From Serratia oryzae (GTDB lineage: Bacteria; Pseudomonadota; Gammaproteobacteria; Enterobacterales; Enterobacteriaceae): a stretch of DNA of 64,000 nucleotides. The DNA is taken from NCBI RefSeq assembly GCF_001976145.1, contig NZ_MOXD01000006.1, positions 124,001 through 188,000 on the forward strand, in the 5' to 3' direction. The notes under the pieces were generated by a model. The model made no database searches. It saw only the letters and a program-made list of their open reading frames with translations, and was not told the origin of the DNA. A program made the position numbers and the translations under genes. Shown here in pieces: positions 33,018-45,650 of this stretch; position 1 is the stretch's first letter; each line of letters opens with the position of its first letter.

Positions 33018-34485
33018 GCTGAGCCTCCTCTTTGTTCTGCGGCTGCAGCTTAAGCTCAGCCAGCTTGCGCGCGATTTTACCGACGTTACCGGCACCTTGC
33101 ACCAGGATAAGATCGTCATCTTGTAACAATTGTGCCAAGGTTTCCGGCATGATTTCCGCATCGGCAACCAGAATCGGATCCAGCTTGCCGCGATTGCGGA
33201 TAGTACGACACAGCGAACGGCTGTCGGCCCCGGGGATCGGCGCTTCACCGGCCGGATAAACATCCAGCATCAGCAGCACATCCACCTGCGACAGCACATG
33301 GGCAAAATCATCGTACAGATCGCGAGTACGCGTGAAGCGGTGCGGTTGGAAAATCATCACCACGCGTTTGCTCGGCCAGCCTGCACGCGCGGCCTTGATG
33401 GTCGCATCCACTTCAGTTGGGTGATGGCCATAATCGTCCACCAGCATCGCGCTACCCGGTTTGCCATTAACCGCTGCCAGCGGGAAATCCCCCAGGAAAT
33501 CAAAGCGACGGCCCGTACCCTGAAAACCAGCCAACGCACGCAGAATGGCCTCATCGCTAATGCCCTCTTCCGTGGCCACCGCCACCGCCGCCGCGGCGTT
33601 CAGCGCATTATGGCGGCCCGGCGCGTTCAGGGTCACGGTCAGCAACGGTTTGTCCTGACGGCTCAGGGTAAAGTGCCCCTGGTGCCCAAGCTGCCGATAG
33701 CTCTCTACGCGCACGTCAGCATCTTCACTGAAGCCGTAAGTGGTGATGTGGCGGCCAACTCGCGGCAACAGTTCACGCACGACAGGATCGTCAATACACA
33801 TCACCGCACGGCCATAGAACGGCAGGTTATGCAGGAAACTGATGAACGTCTGCTTCAGGTTTTCGAAATCGCCATGGTAGGTATCCATATGGTCGGCTTC
33901 GATATTGGTGACAATCGCCACCATTGGCTGCAAATGCAGGAATGAAGCGTCGCTCTCATCGGCTTCGGCAATCAGGTAACGGCTGGAGCCCAGGCGCGCA
34001 TGGGTACCCGCCGCCTTCACCAATCCGCCGTTAACAAAGGTCGGATCCAACCCACCTTCAGCATAAATACTTGACACCATCGCGGTGGTGGTGGTTTTGC
34101 CGTGCGTACCGGCAATGGCGATGCCATGACGGTAGCGCATCAGTTCAGCCAGCATCTCTGCACGCTGGATCACTGGAATACGTGCCTCACGGGCCGCGAC
34201 GATCTCTGGGTTATCTGCCGAAATCGCCGTTGAAACCACCACCACGCTGGCATCCAGCACATTCTCTGGGCGATGATGGAAATAAATCGTTGCCCCAAGC
34301 TCGCTTAACTGTTGGGTGACCGGATTCGGTGCCAGGTCGGAACCGCTGATCTGATAACCTTCGTTAGCCAACACTTCGGCGATACCCCCCATGCCAGCAC
34401 CACCGATGCCAACAAAGTGGATGTGCCGGACGCGTCGCATCTCAGGCACGAAAGTACGTAGTTTCGCCAATTGTTGTGTATTCAT
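33010..34485 (-). CDS. murC: UDP-N-acetylmuramate--L-alanine ligase MurC
   Basis: Adds L-alanine to UDP-MurNAc, the first amino-acid ligase of peptidoglycan synthesis. ATG 34485 gives 491 residues, the E. coli length; a GTG codon directly before it (34488) could add one residue. Motifs are the N-terminal Rossmann [17 protein letters not shown], the P-loop [25 protein letters not shown], and the C-terminal [12 protein letters not shown]. It follows murG after 81 bases, one of the largest gaps in this cluster, and overlaps ddlB. Confidence 0.98.
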   Translation of the reverse strand: MNTQQLAKLRTFVPEMRRVRHIHFVGIGGAGMGGIAEVLANEGYQISGSDLAPNPVTQQLSELGATIYFHHRPENVLDASVVVVSTAISADNPEIVAAREARIPVIQRAEMLAELMRYRHGIAIAGTHGKTTTTAMVSSIYAEGGLDPTFVNGGLVKAAGTHARLGSSRYLIAEADESDASFLHLQPMVAIVTNIEADHMDTYHGDFENLKQTFISFLHNLPFYGRAVMCIDDPVVRELLPRVGRHITTYGFSEDADVRVESYRQLGHQGHFTLSRQDKPLLTVTLNAPGRHNALNAAAAVAVATEEGISDEAILRALAGFQGTGRRFDFLGDFPLAAVNGKPGSAMLVDDYGHHPTEVDATIKAARAGWPSKRVVMIFQPHRFTRTRDLYDDFAHVLSQVDVLLMLDVYPAGEAPIPGADSRSLCRTIRNRGKLDPILVADAEIMPETLAQLLQDDDLILVQGAGNVGKIARKLAELKLQPQNKEEAQHG

Positions 34486-34566
34486 CACTCTCTCTATCCG
34501 GGTTCAATCTGCGAACCCCACATTGCTTATTCTTCATAAGGCTCGGCGAGCCAAGCCCTGCATGAT

Positions 34567-35631
34567 CTATTTAGCTACGCGAACGATCTCCGCCGCCACG
34601 CGTTCTGTTGCATCCGGGATCGCTACCGCACGGGCTTTTTCAGCCATCATCAGTAACGTTGGGCGATCCCAGCCCGCCAACAGTTCCGCCAGTGCTCCAG
34701 CGGTAAACTGCGGCTGTTCAATAATTTTCGCCGCACCTGCCGCCTCCAGCGGACGGGCATTCCAGTACTGCTGACGATCTTTATGCGGGAAAGGCACGAA
34801 GATGGCAGGTAAGCCGGCCGCCGCAATCTCACTGACGGTCAACGCACCGGAACGGCACACCACCACGTCGGCCCAAGCATAGGCCGCTGCCATGTCGTCG
34901 ATAAACTCTGTAACGTTGTGCTGGGTCTGCCCTGCCCTTTCATAGTCAAGCAATACCGTTTCCAGCGCCCCCTTGCCTACCTGATGCCAGAGGGTGATTT
35001 TATCGCCCAACAGCGCCGCGGCTTCGGGAACCGTCTGATTCAGCACGCGTGCACCCTGGCTTCCGCCAATCACCAGCACGCGAACCGGCCCTTCACGCCC
35101 AGCTAGGCGCTCCGCAGGTAATGGCAATGCCAGCACATCGGTCCGCACCGGGTTACCCACCACCTCCGCGCTGGGGAATGCGCCGGGGAAAGCCTGTAAT
35201 ACCGTTTTGGCAATGCGTGACAGCCAGCGATTGGTCAACCCCGCAATGCCGTTCTGCTCGTGCAGCACCACCGGGATGCCGCACAACCAGGCAGCCAAGC
35301 CTCCGGGGCCAGAAACATAACCGCCCATGCCCAACACCACATCTGGCTGATAGCTGCACATAATCGCCTTGGCCTGACGCACGGCACGCCAGATGCGCAA
35401 CGGCGCGGTCAACTGGGCCTTCAAACCTTTGCCGCGCAAGCCGGAAATGCGTATAAAATCAATCTCGATCCCATGCTTTGGCACCAGGTCGGCTTCCATA
35501 CGGTCGGCGGTTCCAAGCCAGCGCACCTGCCAGCCTTGCGCCATCAGATGATGCGCGACCGCCAGCCCCGGGAACACATGCCCACCGGTACCGCCTGCCA
35601 TCACCATTAAACGCTTCGCTTTACCGCTCAT
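34567..35631 (-). CDS. murG: Lipid II-forming GlcNAc transferase MurG
   Basis: Peripheral membrane GT-B glycosyltransferase converting lipid I to lipid II. The 354 residues (355 in E. coli) contain the N-terminal [17 protein letters not shown] loop, the acceptor-side [27 protein letters not shown], and the donor-side [16 protein letters not shown] and [24 protein letters not shown]. It lies three bases after ftsW. Confidence 0.98.
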   Translation of the reverse strand: MSGKAKRLMVMAGGTGGHVFPGLAVAHHLMAQGWQVRWLGTADRMEADLVPKHGIEIDFIRISGLRGKGLKAQLTAPLRIWRAVRQAKAIMCSYQPDVVLGMGGYVSGPGGLAAWLCGIPVVLHEQNGIAGLTNRWLSRIAKTVLQAFPGAFPSAEVVGNPVRTDVLALPLPAERLAGREGPVRVLVIGGSQGARVLNQTVPEAAALLGDKITLWHQVGKGALETVLLDYERAGQTQHNVTEFIDDMAAAYAWADVVVCRSGALTVSEIAAAGLPAIFVPFPHKDRQQYWNARPLEAAGAAKIIEQPQFTAGALAELLAGWDRPTLLMMAEKARAVAIPDATERVAAEIVRVAK

Positions 35632-35634
35632 CCG

Positions 35635-36837
35635 TTACCTCTTCACAAACGCCTGCGCTTTAGTCAGGCGTGTTTCATAATCAATACGCAGCAACAGCAC
35701 AATCGCCGTTGACATAATCAACAGACTCGAACCACCGTAACTGATCAGCGGCAGCGTCAGCCCTTTAGTCGGCAGCATCCCCGCCGCCGCCCCTACGTTA
35801 ACCAACGCCTGGAAACTGAACCAAATGCCGATCGAACAGGCCAAAAAACCGGAAAATCGCTGATTGATCTCCAGTGCGCGCCGGCCAATCGACATCGCGC
35901 GAAAAGCGACGAAGAATACCATTAACAGGGCTAAAACCACACCGATATAGCCTAATTCCTCACCTAGAATCGCGAAGATAAAGTCGGTGTGCGCCTCTGG
36001 CAGATACTCCAGTTTCTGCACGGAGTTACCTAGCCCTTGCCCCCAGAACTCACCGCGGCCAAACGCCATCAGCGACTGGGTTAACTGGTAACCACTGCCA
36101 AACGGATCGGCCCAGGGGTTCCAGAAGGAGGTCACACGGCGCATACGGTAAGGCTCTGCAACCACCAGCAGCCCTACCGCAAACGCACCGGAGCCGATAA
36201 TCGCCAGGAACTGCCACATCTTGGCACCGGCCAGAAACAGCATCGCCAAGGTGGTGATAAACAGCACCACCACCGTCCCCAAATCCGGCTGTGCCAGCAG
36301 CAACACCGCCAGCACCACCATTACCCCCATCGGCTTACAGAAGCCCCAGAAGTTACTGCGGACTTCATCGACCTTACGTACCAGATAACTCGACAGGTAA
36401 CAGAACAACGACAATTTAGAGAGCTCGGCAGGCTGAATACGCAGCGGCCCCAGGGAGATCCAGCGCGATGCGCCGTTCACCGAACTGCCCACCACCAAGA
36501 CGATCAGCAGCATCACCATCGACAGCAGCAGCATGGCGGTGCTGTAACGCTGCCATACTTCCATCGGAATACGCAGCGTGATCAGTGACAAGCCAAATGC
36601 CAGTGCCAGATAAAGGGCATCACGCTTGGCAAACAGGAACGGATCTTCTGCCAGACGTTGGCCGATCGGCATTGAGGCTGATGTCACCATCACAAAACCG
36701 ACAACGGCCAAACCGAAGGTCAACCACAACAGGGTTCGGTCATACAGCACCATGTTGACTGAATCACTTTCACGCGATCCCATCACCCAGTCTTTCAGTT
36801 TGTTAGCCAGGCCAAACGTCGGCATCCGTAGTCTCAT
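35635..36837 (-). CDS. ftsW: Peptidoglycan glycosyltransferase FtsW (SEDS family)
   Basis: SEDS polymerase of septal peptidoglycan, acting with FtsI. The 400 residues (414 in E. coli; the N-terminal tail is shorter) make about ten membrane segments. The SEDS signatures are present: NGASRWI with LQPAELSKL, the large periplasmic loop with [33 protein letters not shown], and the C-terminal [14 protein letters not shown]. It overlaps murD by four bases and ends three bases before murG. Confidence 0.97.
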   Translation of the reverse strand: MRLRMPTFGLANKLKDWVMGSRESDSVNMVLYDRTLLWLTFGLAVVGFVMVTSASMPIGQRLAEDPFLFAKRDALYLALAFGLSLITLRIPMEVWQRYSTAMLLLSMVMLLIVLVVGSSVNGASRWISLGPLRIQPAELSKLSLFCYLSSYLVRKVDEVRSNFWGFCKPMGVMVVLAVLLLAQPDLGTVVVLFITTLAMLFLAGAKMWQFLAIIGSGAFAVGLLVVAEPYRMRRVTSFWNPWADPFGSGYQLTQSLMAFGRGEFWGQGLGNSVQKLEYLPEAHTDFIFAILGEELGYIGVVLALLMVFFVAFRAMSIGRRALEINQRFSGFLACSIGIWFSFQALVNVGAAAGMLPTKGLTLPLISYGGSSLLIMSTAIVLLLRIDYETRLTKAQAFVKR

Positions 36838-38153
36838 CCACCAAGCTCCTGCGCCAGACGGGCGAACTCATTGCCACGCACTTCAAAATTACGGAACTGA
36901 TCCAGGCTGGCACAGGCGGGCGACAACAGCACCATATCGCCCGCTTTCACTCGGCCAGCGATCGTTTGCATCGCCTGTTCCATGGTTTCAGTCAAAGTAG
37001 CAATATCAGCGCGCAACCCAGCCAGTTGCGCACCATCACGACCAAAGCAATACAAACGAATGTTGTCGCCTTGCAGATAACGCGCCAGCGGCGAGAAATC
37101 GGCAGATTTACCATCGCCGCCCAACAACAGGTGCAGCGTTCCTTCCACCTGCAAACCGTTCAGGGCCGCTTCGGTGCTGCCGACGTTGGTAGCTTTGGAA
37201 TCATTAATCCAGCGGACCCCATCGTGCTCCCACACCAGTTGGAAGCGGTGTTCCAGGCCAGCAAAGGTGGTCAGCGCCTTCAGGCTGGAAGAGCGCGGCA
37301 GTTTGACCGCATCGGCCAACGCTAAAGCCGCCAGTGCGTTGGTGTAGTTATGCTGGCCCGTAAGCTTCATCTCACGGGTGTTGAGGACTTTTTCACCGTT
37401 AACCCGCAGCCAGATTTCGCCCTGCTGGCGGTTGAGATGGTAATCCCCTACATCGGCACCAAAACTGACACAGCGCGCATCAGCGCCACGTACCGGCATG
37501 GTCAGCGCATCATCCGCGTTCACCACGCACACGCCGGCATTTTCATAGATCCGCAGTTTGGCGGCACGGTACTGCTGCAAGCCAAACGGATAGCGATCCA
37601 TATGGTCTTCGGTCACGTTGAGGATGGTCGCGGCAGCGGCACGCAGGCTTGAGGTGGTTTCCAGTTGGAAGCTCGACAGTTCCAGCACGTAAAGCTGGCA
37701 TTCCTGGCGCAGCAAACTGAGTGCTGGCAGGCCGATATTGCCGCCGACGCCCACCGCCCAACCGGCAGCTTTAGCCATTTCGCCCACCAGTGTGGTCACA
37801 GTGCTTTTGCCGTTGGAACCGGTGATCGCCACAATCGGTGCCTGCGCCTCACGGCAAAACAGCTCGACGTCACCAACGATCTCCACACCGGCATCCGCAG
37901 CAGCGCTCAGCGCCGGTGTTGCCAAAGCCATACCAGGGCTGGCAACGATCAGATCCGCCTCCAGCAGCCAATCCTGATTCAGATCGCCCAGATGCCGCTC
38001 CACGCTCTCAGGCAGCTTATCCAGCCCTGGCGGAGCAATGCGGGTATCCATAACGCGCGGCGTCACGCCGCGCGCCATAAAGAAATCAACACAGGACAAG
38101 CCGGTAAGGCCCAACCCGATGATGACTACTTTTTTACCCTGATAATCCACCAT
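36834..38153 (-). CDS. murD: UDP-N-acetylmuramoylalanine--D-glutamate ligase MurD
   Basis: Adds D-glutamate to UDP-MurNAc-L-Ala. The 439 residues (438 in E. coli) have the Mur ligase arrangement: an N-terminal [17 protein letters not shown] nucleotide-type fold, the P-loop [38 protein letters not shown] and the C-terminal [17 protein letters not shown]. It starts two bases after the mraY stop and overlaps ftsW. Confidence 0.98.
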   Translation of the reverse strand: MVDYQGKKVVIIGLGLTGLSCVDFFMARGVTPRVMDTRIAPPGLDKLPESVERHLGDLNQDWLLEADLIVASPGMALATPALSAAADAGVEIVGDVELFCREAQAPIVAITGSNGKSTVTTLVGEMAKAAGWAVGVGGNIGLPALSLLRQECQLYVLELSSFQLETTSSLRAAAATILNVTEDHMDRYPFGLQQYRAAKLRIYENAGVCVVNADDALTMPVRGADARCVSFGADVGDYHLNRQQGEIWLRVNGEKVLNTREMKLTGQHNYTNALAALALADAVKLPRSSSLKALTTFAGLEHRFQLVWEHDGVRWINDSKATNVGSTEAALNGLQVEGTLHLLLGGDGKSADFSPLARYLQGDNIRLYCFGRDGAQLAGLRADIATLTETMEQAMQTIAGRVKAGDMVLLSPACASLDQFRNFEVRGNEFARLAQELGG

Positions 38154-38155
38154 AA

Positions 38156-39238
38156 TTAGCGCACCTTGAGCGTCGCCAGGCCAATCAGCACCAGCATCAG
38201 CGAAATAATCCAGAAGCGCACGATCACGCGCGGTTCTGGCCAGCCTTTCAATTCGTAGTGGTGATGGATCGGCGCCATACGGAAAATACGTTGCCCGCGC
38301 AGCTTGAACGACCCCACCTGCAGGATCACCGACAGCGTTTCAACCACGAACACGCCCCCCATAATCACCAGCAAAAACTCCTGACGCAGCAGCACGGCGA
38401 TCGTCCCCAGCGCCCCCCCCAGTGCCAATGAGCCGACATCGCCCATAAACACCTGAGCCGGGTAAGTGTTGAACCACAGGAAGCCTAACCCCGCCCCGAC
38501 AATCGCGGTACACACAATCACCAGTTCACCGGCATGGCGCAGATACGGGATATGCAGGTAGCTGGCGAAATTCGTATTACCGGTAGCCCAGGCGACCAGC
38601 GCAAAACCGGCGGCCACGAACACGGTTGGCATGATCGCCAAGCCATCCAAGCCATCGGTCAGGTTGACCGCGTTGCTGGTACCGACAATCACAAAGTAAG
38701 CCAGCAGCACATACAGCAGACCAAGCTGCGGCATGACGTCCTTGAAAAACGGCACCACCAGCTCGGTGGCTGGTGTGTCTTTTCCTATCGCATACATGGT
38801 AAAAGCAGCAAGCAGCGCAATCACCGATTGCCAGAAGTACTTCCAGCGGGCAATCAACCCTCTGGTATCCTTGCGCACCACTTTACGATAGTCATCGACA
38901 AAACCGATGATGCCGTAACCCACCAGTACAAACAGCACGCACCACACATAAGGGTTGGACGGATAGGCCCACATCAGCACCGAAATGGTGATGGAGGTCA
39001 GGATCATGATGCCGCCCATGGTTGGCGTGCCGCGTTTGCTGAAGTGTGATTCCGGCCCGTCGTTACGCACCACCTGGCCGAAGGACATTTCCTGCAGGCG
39101 TTTAATCACCCGCGGCCCCATCCACAGAGAAATAAACAGCGCGGTCAGCAGGCTGACGATGGCCCTGAACGTCAGGTAGGAAAAGACGTTGAAGCCGGAG
39201 TAATACTTGACCAAATGCTCGGCCAGCCAAACTAACAT
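38156..39238 (-). CDS. mraY: Phospho-MurNAc-pentapeptide translocase MraY
   Basis: Integral membrane enzyme joining UDP-MurNAc-pentapeptide to undecaprenyl phosphate, giving lipid I. The 360 residues match E. coli MraY and make ten membrane segments. Catalytic signatures: GFVDDYRKV (the DD pair), [33 protein letters not shown], and [14 protein letters not shown] with the His cluster. It overlaps the end of murF by seven bases. Confidence 0.98.
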   Translation of the reverse strand: MLVWLAEHLVKYYSGFNVFSYLTFRAIVSLLTALFISLWMGPRVIKRLQEMSFGQVVRNDGPESHFSKRGTPTMGGIMILTSITISVLMWAYPSNPYVWCVLFVLVGYGIIGFVDDYRKVVRKDTRGLIARWKYFWQSVIALLAAFTMYAIGKDTPATELVVPFFKDVMPQLGLLYVLLAYFVIVGTSNAVNLTDGLDGLAIMPTVFVAAGFALVAWATGNTNFASYLHIPYLRHAGELVIVCTAIVGAGLGFLWFNTYPAQVFMGDVGSLALGGALGTIAVLLRQEFLLVIMGGVFVVETLSVILQVGSFKLRGQRIFRMAPIHHHYELKGWPEPRVIVRFWIISLMLVLIGLATLKVR

Positions 39239-40593
39239 GGTGCTTTCTCCTGTAACGCGCGTACTACCTGCTCCATTGCGGCACTACGTGAACCTTTGAT
39301 TAACACGGTAATTACCGCATGTGCTGACAGTAATTCCGCTACGCGCGCGATCACTGCTGTCTTATCCTGATAATGCTCACCGTTACCGGCAGCCGAACTC
39401 AGCGTTTGGCTTAATTGGCCCACGCTGATCACTTTATCCACCCCGGCCGCACGGGCAGCTTCACCCACCTGACGGTGGCACTCTTCAGCGTCTGCGCCCA
39501 ACTCGGCCATATCGCCAACCACCATCACCCGGTAGCCCGGCATCTCTGCCAGCGTCTGTGCCGCCGCGATCATTGAACCGACGTTGGCATTGTAGCTATC
39601 GTCCAGCAGCAGCTTGCCTTCTGCCAACACCACCGGGCATAAACGCCCCGGCACCGCTTGCAGTTGTTGCAACCCTTTGCGCACCGCTTCTAACGTTGCA
39701 CCCACTGACATTGCCAGCGCCGCTGCCGCCAGAGCATTCGCCACGTTATGGCGGCCCGGCAGCGGCAGCTCAACAGCCACCGTGCCAAACGGGCTGTGCA
39801 GCGTAAACTGCGTACCCTTACCATTCACCTGGATATCACTGGCAAAAAAGTCTACCGCCCCTGCCGCCTGCGGCGAGAAACGCCACACTTTTTTGCCTTG
39901 TAATTGGGCCTGCCAGTGTGGCCAGTCGTTATTATCCGCGTTGATGATCGCCACGCCATTTGTGGGCAAACCGCCAAATATTTCACCTTTGGCCTGAGCC
40001 ACACCGGCCAAAGAACCAAACCCTTCCAGGTGTGCCGCCGCCAGATTATTCACCAGTGCGCTCTGCGGCTGGGTTAAGGCGGTGGTATAAGCGATCTCAC
40101 CAATATGATTCGCGCCCAATTCAATCACGGCAAAATCATGCTGTGGCTGCAGGCGTAGCAGCGTCAGCGGCACGCCAATGTCATTGTTGAAATTACCGGC
40201 GGTATACAGCACCTCGCCGCACTCGCGCAGAATCGCGGCGGCCATTTCTTTCACCGAGGTCTTGCCCGATGAACCGGTCAGAGCCACCACTTTGGCCGAC
40301 ACTTGCTGACGAACCCAGGCGGCCAGTTGCCCCAACGCAATGCGGGTGTCTTTCACCACCAGTTGCGGCACATCCCCCAATAAGCGCTTACTTACCAGCA
40401 GCGCCCCGGCACCTGCGGCGATGGCGTCAGGGGCAAAATCATGGGCGTCGAAGCGTTCCCCCTTCAGCGCCACAAACAGGCAGCCTGGTGTGATCTGACG
40501 CGTATCTGTCGTCACTTCAGTGATTGAGCAATCGGCACCGATCAGCTCGGCGCTCAGTACCTCAGCCAGGGTCTTCAGAGATACCGGGATCAT
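39232..40593 (-). CDS. murF: UDP-MurNAc-tripeptide--D-Ala-D-Ala ligase MurF
   Basis: Adds the D-Ala-D-Ala dipeptide to complete the pentapeptide. The 453 residues (452 in E. coli) show [17 protein letters not shown] (P-loop), [13 protein letters not shown], the central NADNNDW and the C-terminal [13 protein letters not shown]. The N-terminal domain recognises the tripeptide acceptor. It overlaps murE by four bases and mraY by seven. Confidence 0.98.
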   Translation of the reverse strand: MIPVSLKTLAEVLSAELIGADCSITEVTTDTRQITPGCLFVALKGERFDAHDFAPDAIAAGAGALLVSKRLLGDVPQLVVKDTRIALGQLAAWVRQQVSAKVVALTGSSGKTSVKEMAAAILRECGEVLYTAGNFNNDIGVPLTLLRLQPQHDFAVIELGANHIGEIAYTTALTQPQSALVNNLAAAHLEGFGSLAGVAQAKGEIFGGLPTNGVAIINADNNDWPHWQAQLQGKKVWRFSPQAAGAVDFFASDIQVNGKGTQFTLHSPFGTVAVELPLPGRHNVANALAAAALAMSVGATLEAVRKGLQQLQAVPGRLCPVVLAEGKLLLDDSYNANVGSMIAAAQTLAEMPGYRVMVVGDMAELGADAEECHRQVGEAARAAGVDKVISVGQLSQTLSSAAGNGEHYQDKTAVIARVAELLSAHAVITVLIKGSRSAAMEQVVRALQEKAPC

Positions 40594-42077
40594 GCCAACA
40601 CCCCCAGCAGACGCGCAACGGTGGTACGATCGGAGTAGTCCAGGCGACGGTTCCCCACTACTTGATAATCCTCATGGCCTTTGCCTGCCACCAAGACGAC
40701 ATCCTGTTCTTGTGCTTGCATAATGGCGCTGGTGACGGCTTCAGCGCGCCCATGGATCACCTGCACATGCCCGGCATCCAGCAACCCAGCGAGAATATCT
40801 TTGATAATTGCCTGTGGCTCTTCGGTGCGTGGGTTATCGTCGGTGACCACCACCCGATCGGCGAATTGCTCGGCAATGCCCCCCATAAGTGGGCGCTTAC
40901 CTTTGTCGCGATCGCCGCCGCAGCCAAACACGCACCACAATTGCCCCAGGCAGTGCAGACGTGCGGCTTCCAAGGCTTTCTCCAAGGCGTCCGGGGTGTG
41001 GGCATAATCCACTACCACCGTGGGTTTGCCCGGAGCATTAAACACTTCCATACGACCACAAACCGGCTGTAGCTGATTGGCGGTTTTCACCAGGTCAGCA
41101 AACGGGTAACCGAGCGACAGTAAGGTTGCCAGCGCCAACAACAGATTGCTGACGTTGAACGCCCCCATCAGGCGGCTTTCAATCTCGCCATCGCCCCAGC
41201 TTGAGCTGAAATGAATCGTGGCGCCGTTATCGTGATAGTTCACCGCCGTGGCTTTCAGCCAGCGGCCACGGCAGCCAGGCTGCAGGTTATCTTGCATGGT
41301 CACGGCCACAGCATCCGGCAGTTGCGCCAACCAGCGCTGCCCGACTTCATCGTCAGCATTGATAATCGCCTGCCCAACGTCATGGGCCGCAAACAGTGAC
41401 CATTTAGCCGCTTCGTAGCTGGCCATATCGCCGTGATAATCCAGATGATCGCGGCTCAGGTTGGTAAACACGGCCGCAGCAAAACGCAAAGCGGCCACAC
41501 GGTGTTGCACCAGACCATGTGATGAGACTTCCATCGCAGCAAAGGTTGCACCCTGTTCGGCCAGATCGTTAAGGATATGCTGGACATCCACCGCGGAACC
41601 GGTGGTGTTTTCCGTCGGGCAAACCTGATCCAGCAAACCGTTGCCAACCGTTCCCATCACCGCGGCTGTTTCGCCCAGCAGTTGACTCCACTGCGCCAAC
41701 AGTTGCGTGGTAGTGGTTTTGCCGTTGGTACCGGTCACGCCGATCAAACGCAAGCGTTCTGCAGGCTGCTGGTAAAAACGCCCGGCCAGAGCGGAAAGGC
41801 GCTGATTGAGTTGACTCAGGTAAATCACGGGAACGCCGTGCATTTCGCAGATTTTACCATCTTCAGCCTGGCCTTCGGCTTCGGCGATAACGGCAGCAAC
41901 CCCTTGTGCGATGGCTTGCGGAATATAGCGGCGGCCATCCGTTTGGTGGCCGACGACGGCGACAAACAGATCTCCGGCAGCCGCAATGCGGCTGTCTAAT
42001 ATCATTTCCCTAAGCCGGCGCTCGGGTGCCGCTGGCACCCAAGGAGCGAGTAAATCGCGTAAATTACGATCTGCCAC
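40590..42077 (-). CDS. murE: UDP-MurNAc-L-Ala-D-Glu--meso-DAP ligase MurE
   Basis: Adds meso-diaminopimelate to UDP-MurNAc-dipeptide. The 495 residues equal E. coli MurE. Motifs: [43 protein letters not shown] with a conserved carbamylated-lysine segment (AKWSLF), and [15 protein letters not shown]. The DAP-specificity loop DNPRTEEPQ (DNPR motif) shows that DAP rather than lysine is added, as expected for a Gram-negative. It overlaps ftsI by 14 bases. Confidence 0.98.
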   Translation of the reverse strand: MADRNLRDLLAPWVPAAPERRLREMILDSRIAAAGDLFVAVVGHQTDGRRYIPQAIAQGVAAVIAEAEGQAEDGKICEMHGVPVIYLSQLNQRLSALAGRFYQQPAERLRLIGVTGTNGKTTTTQLLAQWSQLLGETAAVMGTVGNGLLDQVCPTENTTGSAVDVQHILNDLAEQGATFAAMEVSSHGLVQHRVAALRFAAAVFTNLSRDHLDYHGDMASYEAAKWSLFAAHDVGQAIINADDEVGQRWLAQLPDAVAVTMQDNLQPGCRGRWLKATAVNYHDNGATIHFSSSWGDGEIESRLMGAFNVSNLLLALATLLSLGYPFADLVKTANQLQPVCGRMEVFNAPGKPTVVVDYAHTPDALEKALEAARLHCLGQLWCVFGCGGDRDKGKRPLMGGIAEQFADRVVVTDDNPRTEEPQAIIKDILAGLLDAGHVQVIHGRAEAVTSAIMQAQEQDVVLVAGKGHEDYQVVGNRRLDYSDRTTVARLLGVLA

Positions 42078-43827
42078 CTGTACCCTCTTTACTGTTGATA
42101 ACTAATTCGCTTTTGTCACCGGTGGGCAACGCATCCGGCTCAATGTTCATGATCCGCAGCACGCCCCCCATGATCGCACCAAATACGGGTGCAGAAATCG
42201 CACCGCCGTAGTACTTCCCGCCCTGTGGATCGTTGATCACCACCACCAGAGCAAAACGGGGTTGACTCGCGGGTGCCACACCCGCGGTATAAGCGATATA
42301 GCGGTTGACGTATTTGCCGTCCGGGCCGACTTTTTTAGCGGTACCGGTTTTAATCGCGATGCGGTAGCCCTTGATGGCCGCCTTCACACCGCCGCCGCCC
42401 GGCAAGGCCACGCTTTCCATCATGTGCACCACGGTACGCACCGTGGCTTCAGGGAAGACGCGCTCACCGGCAACCGGTGGATCAACTTTGGTGATCGACA
42501 ATGGGCGATACACGCCCAGGCTGCCGATCGTGGCATAGACTCGCGCTAACTGTAACGGCGTTACCATTAGCCCGTAGCCGAAAGAGAAGGTGGCCCTCTC
42601 TATGTCAGACCACCGTTGTTTTTTTGGGTATAAGCCACTGCTTTCTCCGACCAGCCCCAAATTGGTCGCTTTTCCCAGCCCAAAGCGCGAGTAAGTATCT
42701 ACTAACGCTGAGGACGGCATCGCTAACGCCAGCTTAGACACACCGACGTTACTCGACTTCTGCAAGATCCCGGTCATGGACAGTTCCGAATAACGCGCCA
42801 CATCTTTGATTTCATGGCCGTTAATGCGGTAAGGAACGGTATTGAGCACGCTGTTCTCTTTCACCACGCCGTGCTGCAATGCCGTCATCACCACCATCGG
42901 TTTCACTGTGGAACCCGGTTCAAAAATATCGGTTATTGCACGGTTACGCATGGTGTCTTTAGGCGTACCGGCCATGTTGTTCGGGTTGTACGACGGGCTG
43001 TTGGCCATCGCCAACACTTCGCCGGTATTCACATCCACCAGTACCGCAGTGCCCGACTCAGCCTTGTTGAAGGCCACTGCGTTATTCAATTCGCGATACA
43101 CCAGCGCCTGCAAACGTTCATCAATGCTCAGCATCAGGTTGTGCGCCGCCAGGCTGTCTACCGAGGAGACATCCTCAATCACCCGGCCATAACGATCTTT
43201 ACGCACGGTTCGCTCACCCGGTTGCCCGGTTAGCCAGCGATTAAAGCTTTTTTCAACCCCTTCGATGCCTTCGCCATCAATATTAGTGACGCCGATAATG
43301 TGTGAAGTTACCTGCCCTGAAGGGTAGTAACGGCGTGACTCCTGACGCAGGTAAATACCCGGCAGTTTCAGCTTATGGATATAGTCACCAATCGCCGGGT
43401 TGACCTGGCGAGCCAGGTAAACAAAGCGCCCTTTCGGGTTGGCGTTAATACGGTTGGATAACTGATCGAGCGGGATCTGCAACGCATCAGAAAGCGCCTT
43501 CCAGCGCGAATCCAACGTAATTCCGCCGCGCTCGATCAGCTCTTTCGGATCGGCCCACACAGCGTTTACCGGCACGCTCACGGCCAATGGCCGGCCTGAG
43601 CGATCGCTGATCATGCCGCGCGCGGTAGGAACTTCCTGCACGCGCAGCGAGCGCATGTCGCCTTCTTTTACCAGCCGATCCGGGTTAATCACCTGCAGAT
43701 AAGCCACGCGCACCATCAACCCGACCAACGCCAGCAGAATACAGCCGCACAGCAACGCAAAACGCCAGCTGACAAAGCTGGCTTGATCTTCCTGGCGTTT
43801 CAACTTACCGGGGCGTACTGCTTTCAT
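42064..43827 (-). CDS. ftsI: Septal peptidoglycan transpeptidase FtsI (PBP3)
   Basis: Class B penicillin-binding protein that crosslinks septal peptidoglycan. The 587 residues (588 in E. coli) have one membrane segment (about 23-45), a pedestal domain, and the transpeptidase domain with SxxK at Ser306 (EPGSTVKPM), SSN in [12 protein letters not shown], and KTGTAKK. The C-terminus carries a short periplasmic tail that in E. coli is trimmed by Prc. No insertion is seen near the active site of the kind linked to reduced beta-lactam affinity. It follows ftsL after 42 bases. Confidence 0.98.
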   Translation of the reverse strand: MKAVRPGKLKRQEDQASFVSWRFALLCGCILLALVGLMVRVAYLQVINPDRLVKEGDMRSLRVQEVPTARGMISDRSGRPLAVSVPVNAVWADPKELIERGGITLDSRWKALSDALQIPLDQLSNRINANPKGRFVYLARQVNPAIGDYIHKLKLPGIYLRQESRRYYPSGQVTSHIIGVTNIDGEGIEGVEKSFNRWLTGQPGERTVRKDRYGRVIEDVSSVDSLAAHNLMLSIDERLQALVYRELNNAVAFNKAESGTAVLVDVNTGEVLAMANSPSYNPNNMAGTPKDTMRNRAITDIFEPGSTVKPMVVMTALQHGVVKENSVLNTVPYRINGHEIKDVARYSELSMTGILQKSSNVGVSKLALAMPSSALVDTYSRFGLGKATNLGLVGESSGLYPKKQRWSDIERATFSFGYGLMVTPLQLARVYATIGSLGVYRPLSITKVDPPVAGERVFPEATVRTVVHMMESVALPGGGGVKAAIKGYRIAIKTGTAKKVGPDGKYVNRYIAYTAGVAPASQPRFALVVVINDPQGGKYYGGAISAPVFGAIMGGVLRIMNIEPDALPTGDKSELVINSKEGTGGRS

Positions 43828-43869
43828 CTGTTACCTTTCAGCTCCGTATCGTGAATGTGGTTAAGCCCT

Positions 43870-44190
43870 TTATGGTTTAACGATGATATTTTCCTGCGAT
43901 GGATCAACGTGCTGCATCTGCAGTTTCTCCGTAGCGATACGTTCCACGCGGCTATGATCGCCAAGGGCGTTCTCTTCCAGAATCAGGTTACGCCACTCGA
44001 TATCCAGCGCATCCCTCTCCAGCACCAACTGCTCGCGCTCGGCGGTCAGCAGGCGTGTACGGTGCGCGGTGGTGACCACAAAAACAGCAGTCACCAGCAC
44101 GGCGATCAACAGAATCAGCGGGATCTTGGCGTTACGCAGCAAATCACCGCCAATAACCCCGACCAGTCCGTGGCGCTCATGGCCAATCAC
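43870..44190 (-). CDS. ftsL: Cell division protein FtsL
   Basis: Small bitopic protein that forms a coiled-coil complex with FtsB and FtsQ. The 106 residues are fewer than in E. coli (121): the cytoplasmic N-terminus is shorter, starting at [19 protein letters not shown]. One membrane segment (about 23-43) is followed by a leucine-zipper-like coiled coil and the highly conserved stretch [18 protein letters not shown] ending in [10 protein letters not shown]. The start overlaps the rsmH stop by four bases (ATGA). Further upstream starts would lie inside rsmH; an extended product cannot be excluded. Confidence 0.95.
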   Translation of the reverse strand: MIGHERHGLVGVIGGDLLRNAKIPLILLIAVLVTAVFVVTTAHRTRLLTAEREQLVLERDALDIEWRNLILEENALGDHSRVERIATEKLQMQHVDPSQENIIVKP

Positions 44191-45128
44191 GCGGGCATCC
44201 TCTCGGCAATGCGCAGTACCGAGCTGCGAGCACGCGGATTTTCCGCCACTTCATCGTCAGACGGCATCATTTTGCCCAGTGCTTTCAGCGTGCGGCCTCC
44301 CATCTCACGCAACTGCGCTTCAGTTAGCGGAATCCCGGCGGGAACCTGAGCCCCACGGCTGTGGTGGCGCATAAAGCGTTTGACGATGCGATCTTCCAGC
44401 GAATGGAAGCTGATGATTGACAGGCGCCCCTGCGGAGCCAGCACCTCTAACGCGCCGTCCAGAGCACGCTCAATCTCTTCAAGTTCGCTGTTGATATAAA
44501 TACGAATCGCCTGGAAACTACGCGTTGCCGGATGTTTGTGCTTTTCACGGAACGGACTGGCATTGGCGATCAGATCCGCCAACTCTTTGGTGCGCGTCAT
44601 CGGTTCTACACGGTTTCTTTCGACGATGGCGCGGGCAATACGCTTGGCAAAACGTTCTTCACCGAAGGTTTTCAGCACCCAGGCGATATCGTCAGCTTCC
44701 GCTTTCATCAGCCATTCGGCGGCAGAATGGCCGTTTGAGGGATCCATACGCATATCCAGCGGGCCGTCGCGCATGAAGGAAAAACCGCGTTCGGCATCAT
44801 CCAACTGAGGAGAGGAAACACCCAGATCGAGCAATACGCCGTCAATTTTTCCCACCAGATCGCGCTCCTGCACGTAGTGCGCCAGATCCGAAAACGGGCC
44901 ATGTATGATAGTAAAACGGGGATCTTCAATCGATTCGGCAGCGGCAATAGCCTGCGGATCGCGATCAATTGCCAGTAAACGTCCTTCCGGCCCCAACTGG
45001 GACAGAATCAGACGAGAATGGCCACCGCGACCAAAAGTTCCGTCAATGTATGTGCCATTGCTGCGGATATTGAGGCCATTTACGGCCTCATCCAACAGGA
45101 CGGTGGTGTGCTTATAGTTTTCCAACAT
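44187..45128 (-). CDS. rsmH: 16S rRNA (cytosine-1402-N4)-methyltransferase RsmH
   Basis: SAM-dependent methyltransferase of C1402 in the ribosomal decoding centre. The 313 residues equal E. coli RsmH. Motifs: [29 protein letters not shown] (SAM binding), [25 protein letters not shown] and [13 protein letters not shown]. It lies two bases after mraZ and overlaps ftsL. Confidence 0.98.
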   Translation of the reverse strand: MLENYKHTTVLLDEAVNGLNIRSNGTYIDGTFGRGGHSRLILSQLGPEGRLLAIDRDPQAIAAAESIEDPRFTIIHGPFSDLAHYVQERDLVGKIDGVLLDLGVSSPQLDDAERGFSFMRDGPLDMRMDPSNGHSAAEWLMKAEADDIAWVLKTFGEERFAKRIARAIVERNRVEPMTRTKELADLIANASPFREKHKHPATRSFQAIRIYINSELEEIERALDGALEVLAPQGRLSIISFHSLEDRIVKRFMRHHSRGAQVPAGIPLTEAQLREMGGRTLKALGKMMPSDDEVAENPRARSSVLRIAERMPA

Positions 45129-45130
45129 GC

Positions 45131-45589
45131 TTATAGTGACAAGTCCTGTAGCCGCTCAGATAACGGTTCCTGAGTGGACTGTTCAGCGTCAATATCCTTC
45201 TTGACTTGTAGATACCAGGTCTGTTCATCCCACAGTTCAAACTTGTTGAACTGCCCGACCAGCATCACTTCTTTACTCAGCCTGGCGTGTTGACGCAGCG
45301 TACTGGCTAACAACAGGCGCCCGGCACTATCCATCTGACACTCGCTAGCATGCCCTAACAGCAAGCGCTGAACGCGGCGCTCCGCGGGATTCATGCTCGA
45401 CAGACGGGACAATTTTTGTTCAATGATTTCCCACTCGGGTAATGGATAAAGCAACAGGCAGGGCTGATGGAGGTCAATGGTGCAAACCATTTGGCCTTGC
45501 GACGCCTCATTCAGTAAATCCCGATAACGGGTAGGTACGGCGAGCCGTCCTTTACTGTCGAGGTTAACCATCGTTGCTCCACGGAACAT
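45131..45589 (-). CDS. mraZ: Transcriptional regulator MraZ
   Basis: AbrB-like DNA-binding protein that represses its own operon and is the first gene of the dcw cluster. The 152 residues equal E. coli MraZ and contain two SpoVT/AbrB-type repeats, the first with [17 protein letters not shown] and the second with [17 protein letters not shown]; the DxxGR signature is intact in both. Its predicted operator and promoter lie directly upstream (45618-45680). Confidence 0.97.
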   Translation of the reverse strand: MFRGATMVNLDSKGRLAVPTRYRDLLNEASQGQMVCTIDLHQPCLLLYPLPEWEIIEQKLSRLSSMNPAERRVQRLLLGHASECQMDSAGRLLLASTLRQHARLSKEVMLVGQFNKFELWDEQTWYLQVKKDIDAEQSTQEPLSERLQDLSL

Positions 45590-45617
45590 ACCTGAGTTAC
45601 CCCCTGGTGACCTTTTT

Positions 45618-45642
45618 CACCACTTTACTCCACAAATCCCCA
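45618..45642 (-). promoter_or_regulatory. MraZ operator: three TGG-type repeats
   Basis: On the minus strand TGGGG (plus 45638-45642), TGGAG (45628-45632) and TGGTG (45618-45622) are spaced by exactly five bases, a 10-base period. This is the arrangement reported for the E. coli MraZ operator. They lie between the Pmra -10 box and the mraZ ribosome site, so bound MraZ would block transcription start. Confidence 0.8.
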
Positions 45643-45650
45643 CATAATGG

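Noticed and set aside
33018-33263. 82-codon upstream extension of ddlB
   Set aside because: It lies within murC in another frame. DdlB length and the strong AAGAGGAGG site support the start at 33017.
42064-43827. Possible beta-lactam-resistance insertion in FtsI
   Set aside because: Length and active-site neighbourhood match the normal enterobacterial protein; no extra residues were seen near SSN or KTGT.
28822-45117. Numerous long plus-strand frames across the dcw cluster
   Set aside because: All are antisense shadows of clear, conserved minus-strand genes; a GC-rich third codon position produces such frames.
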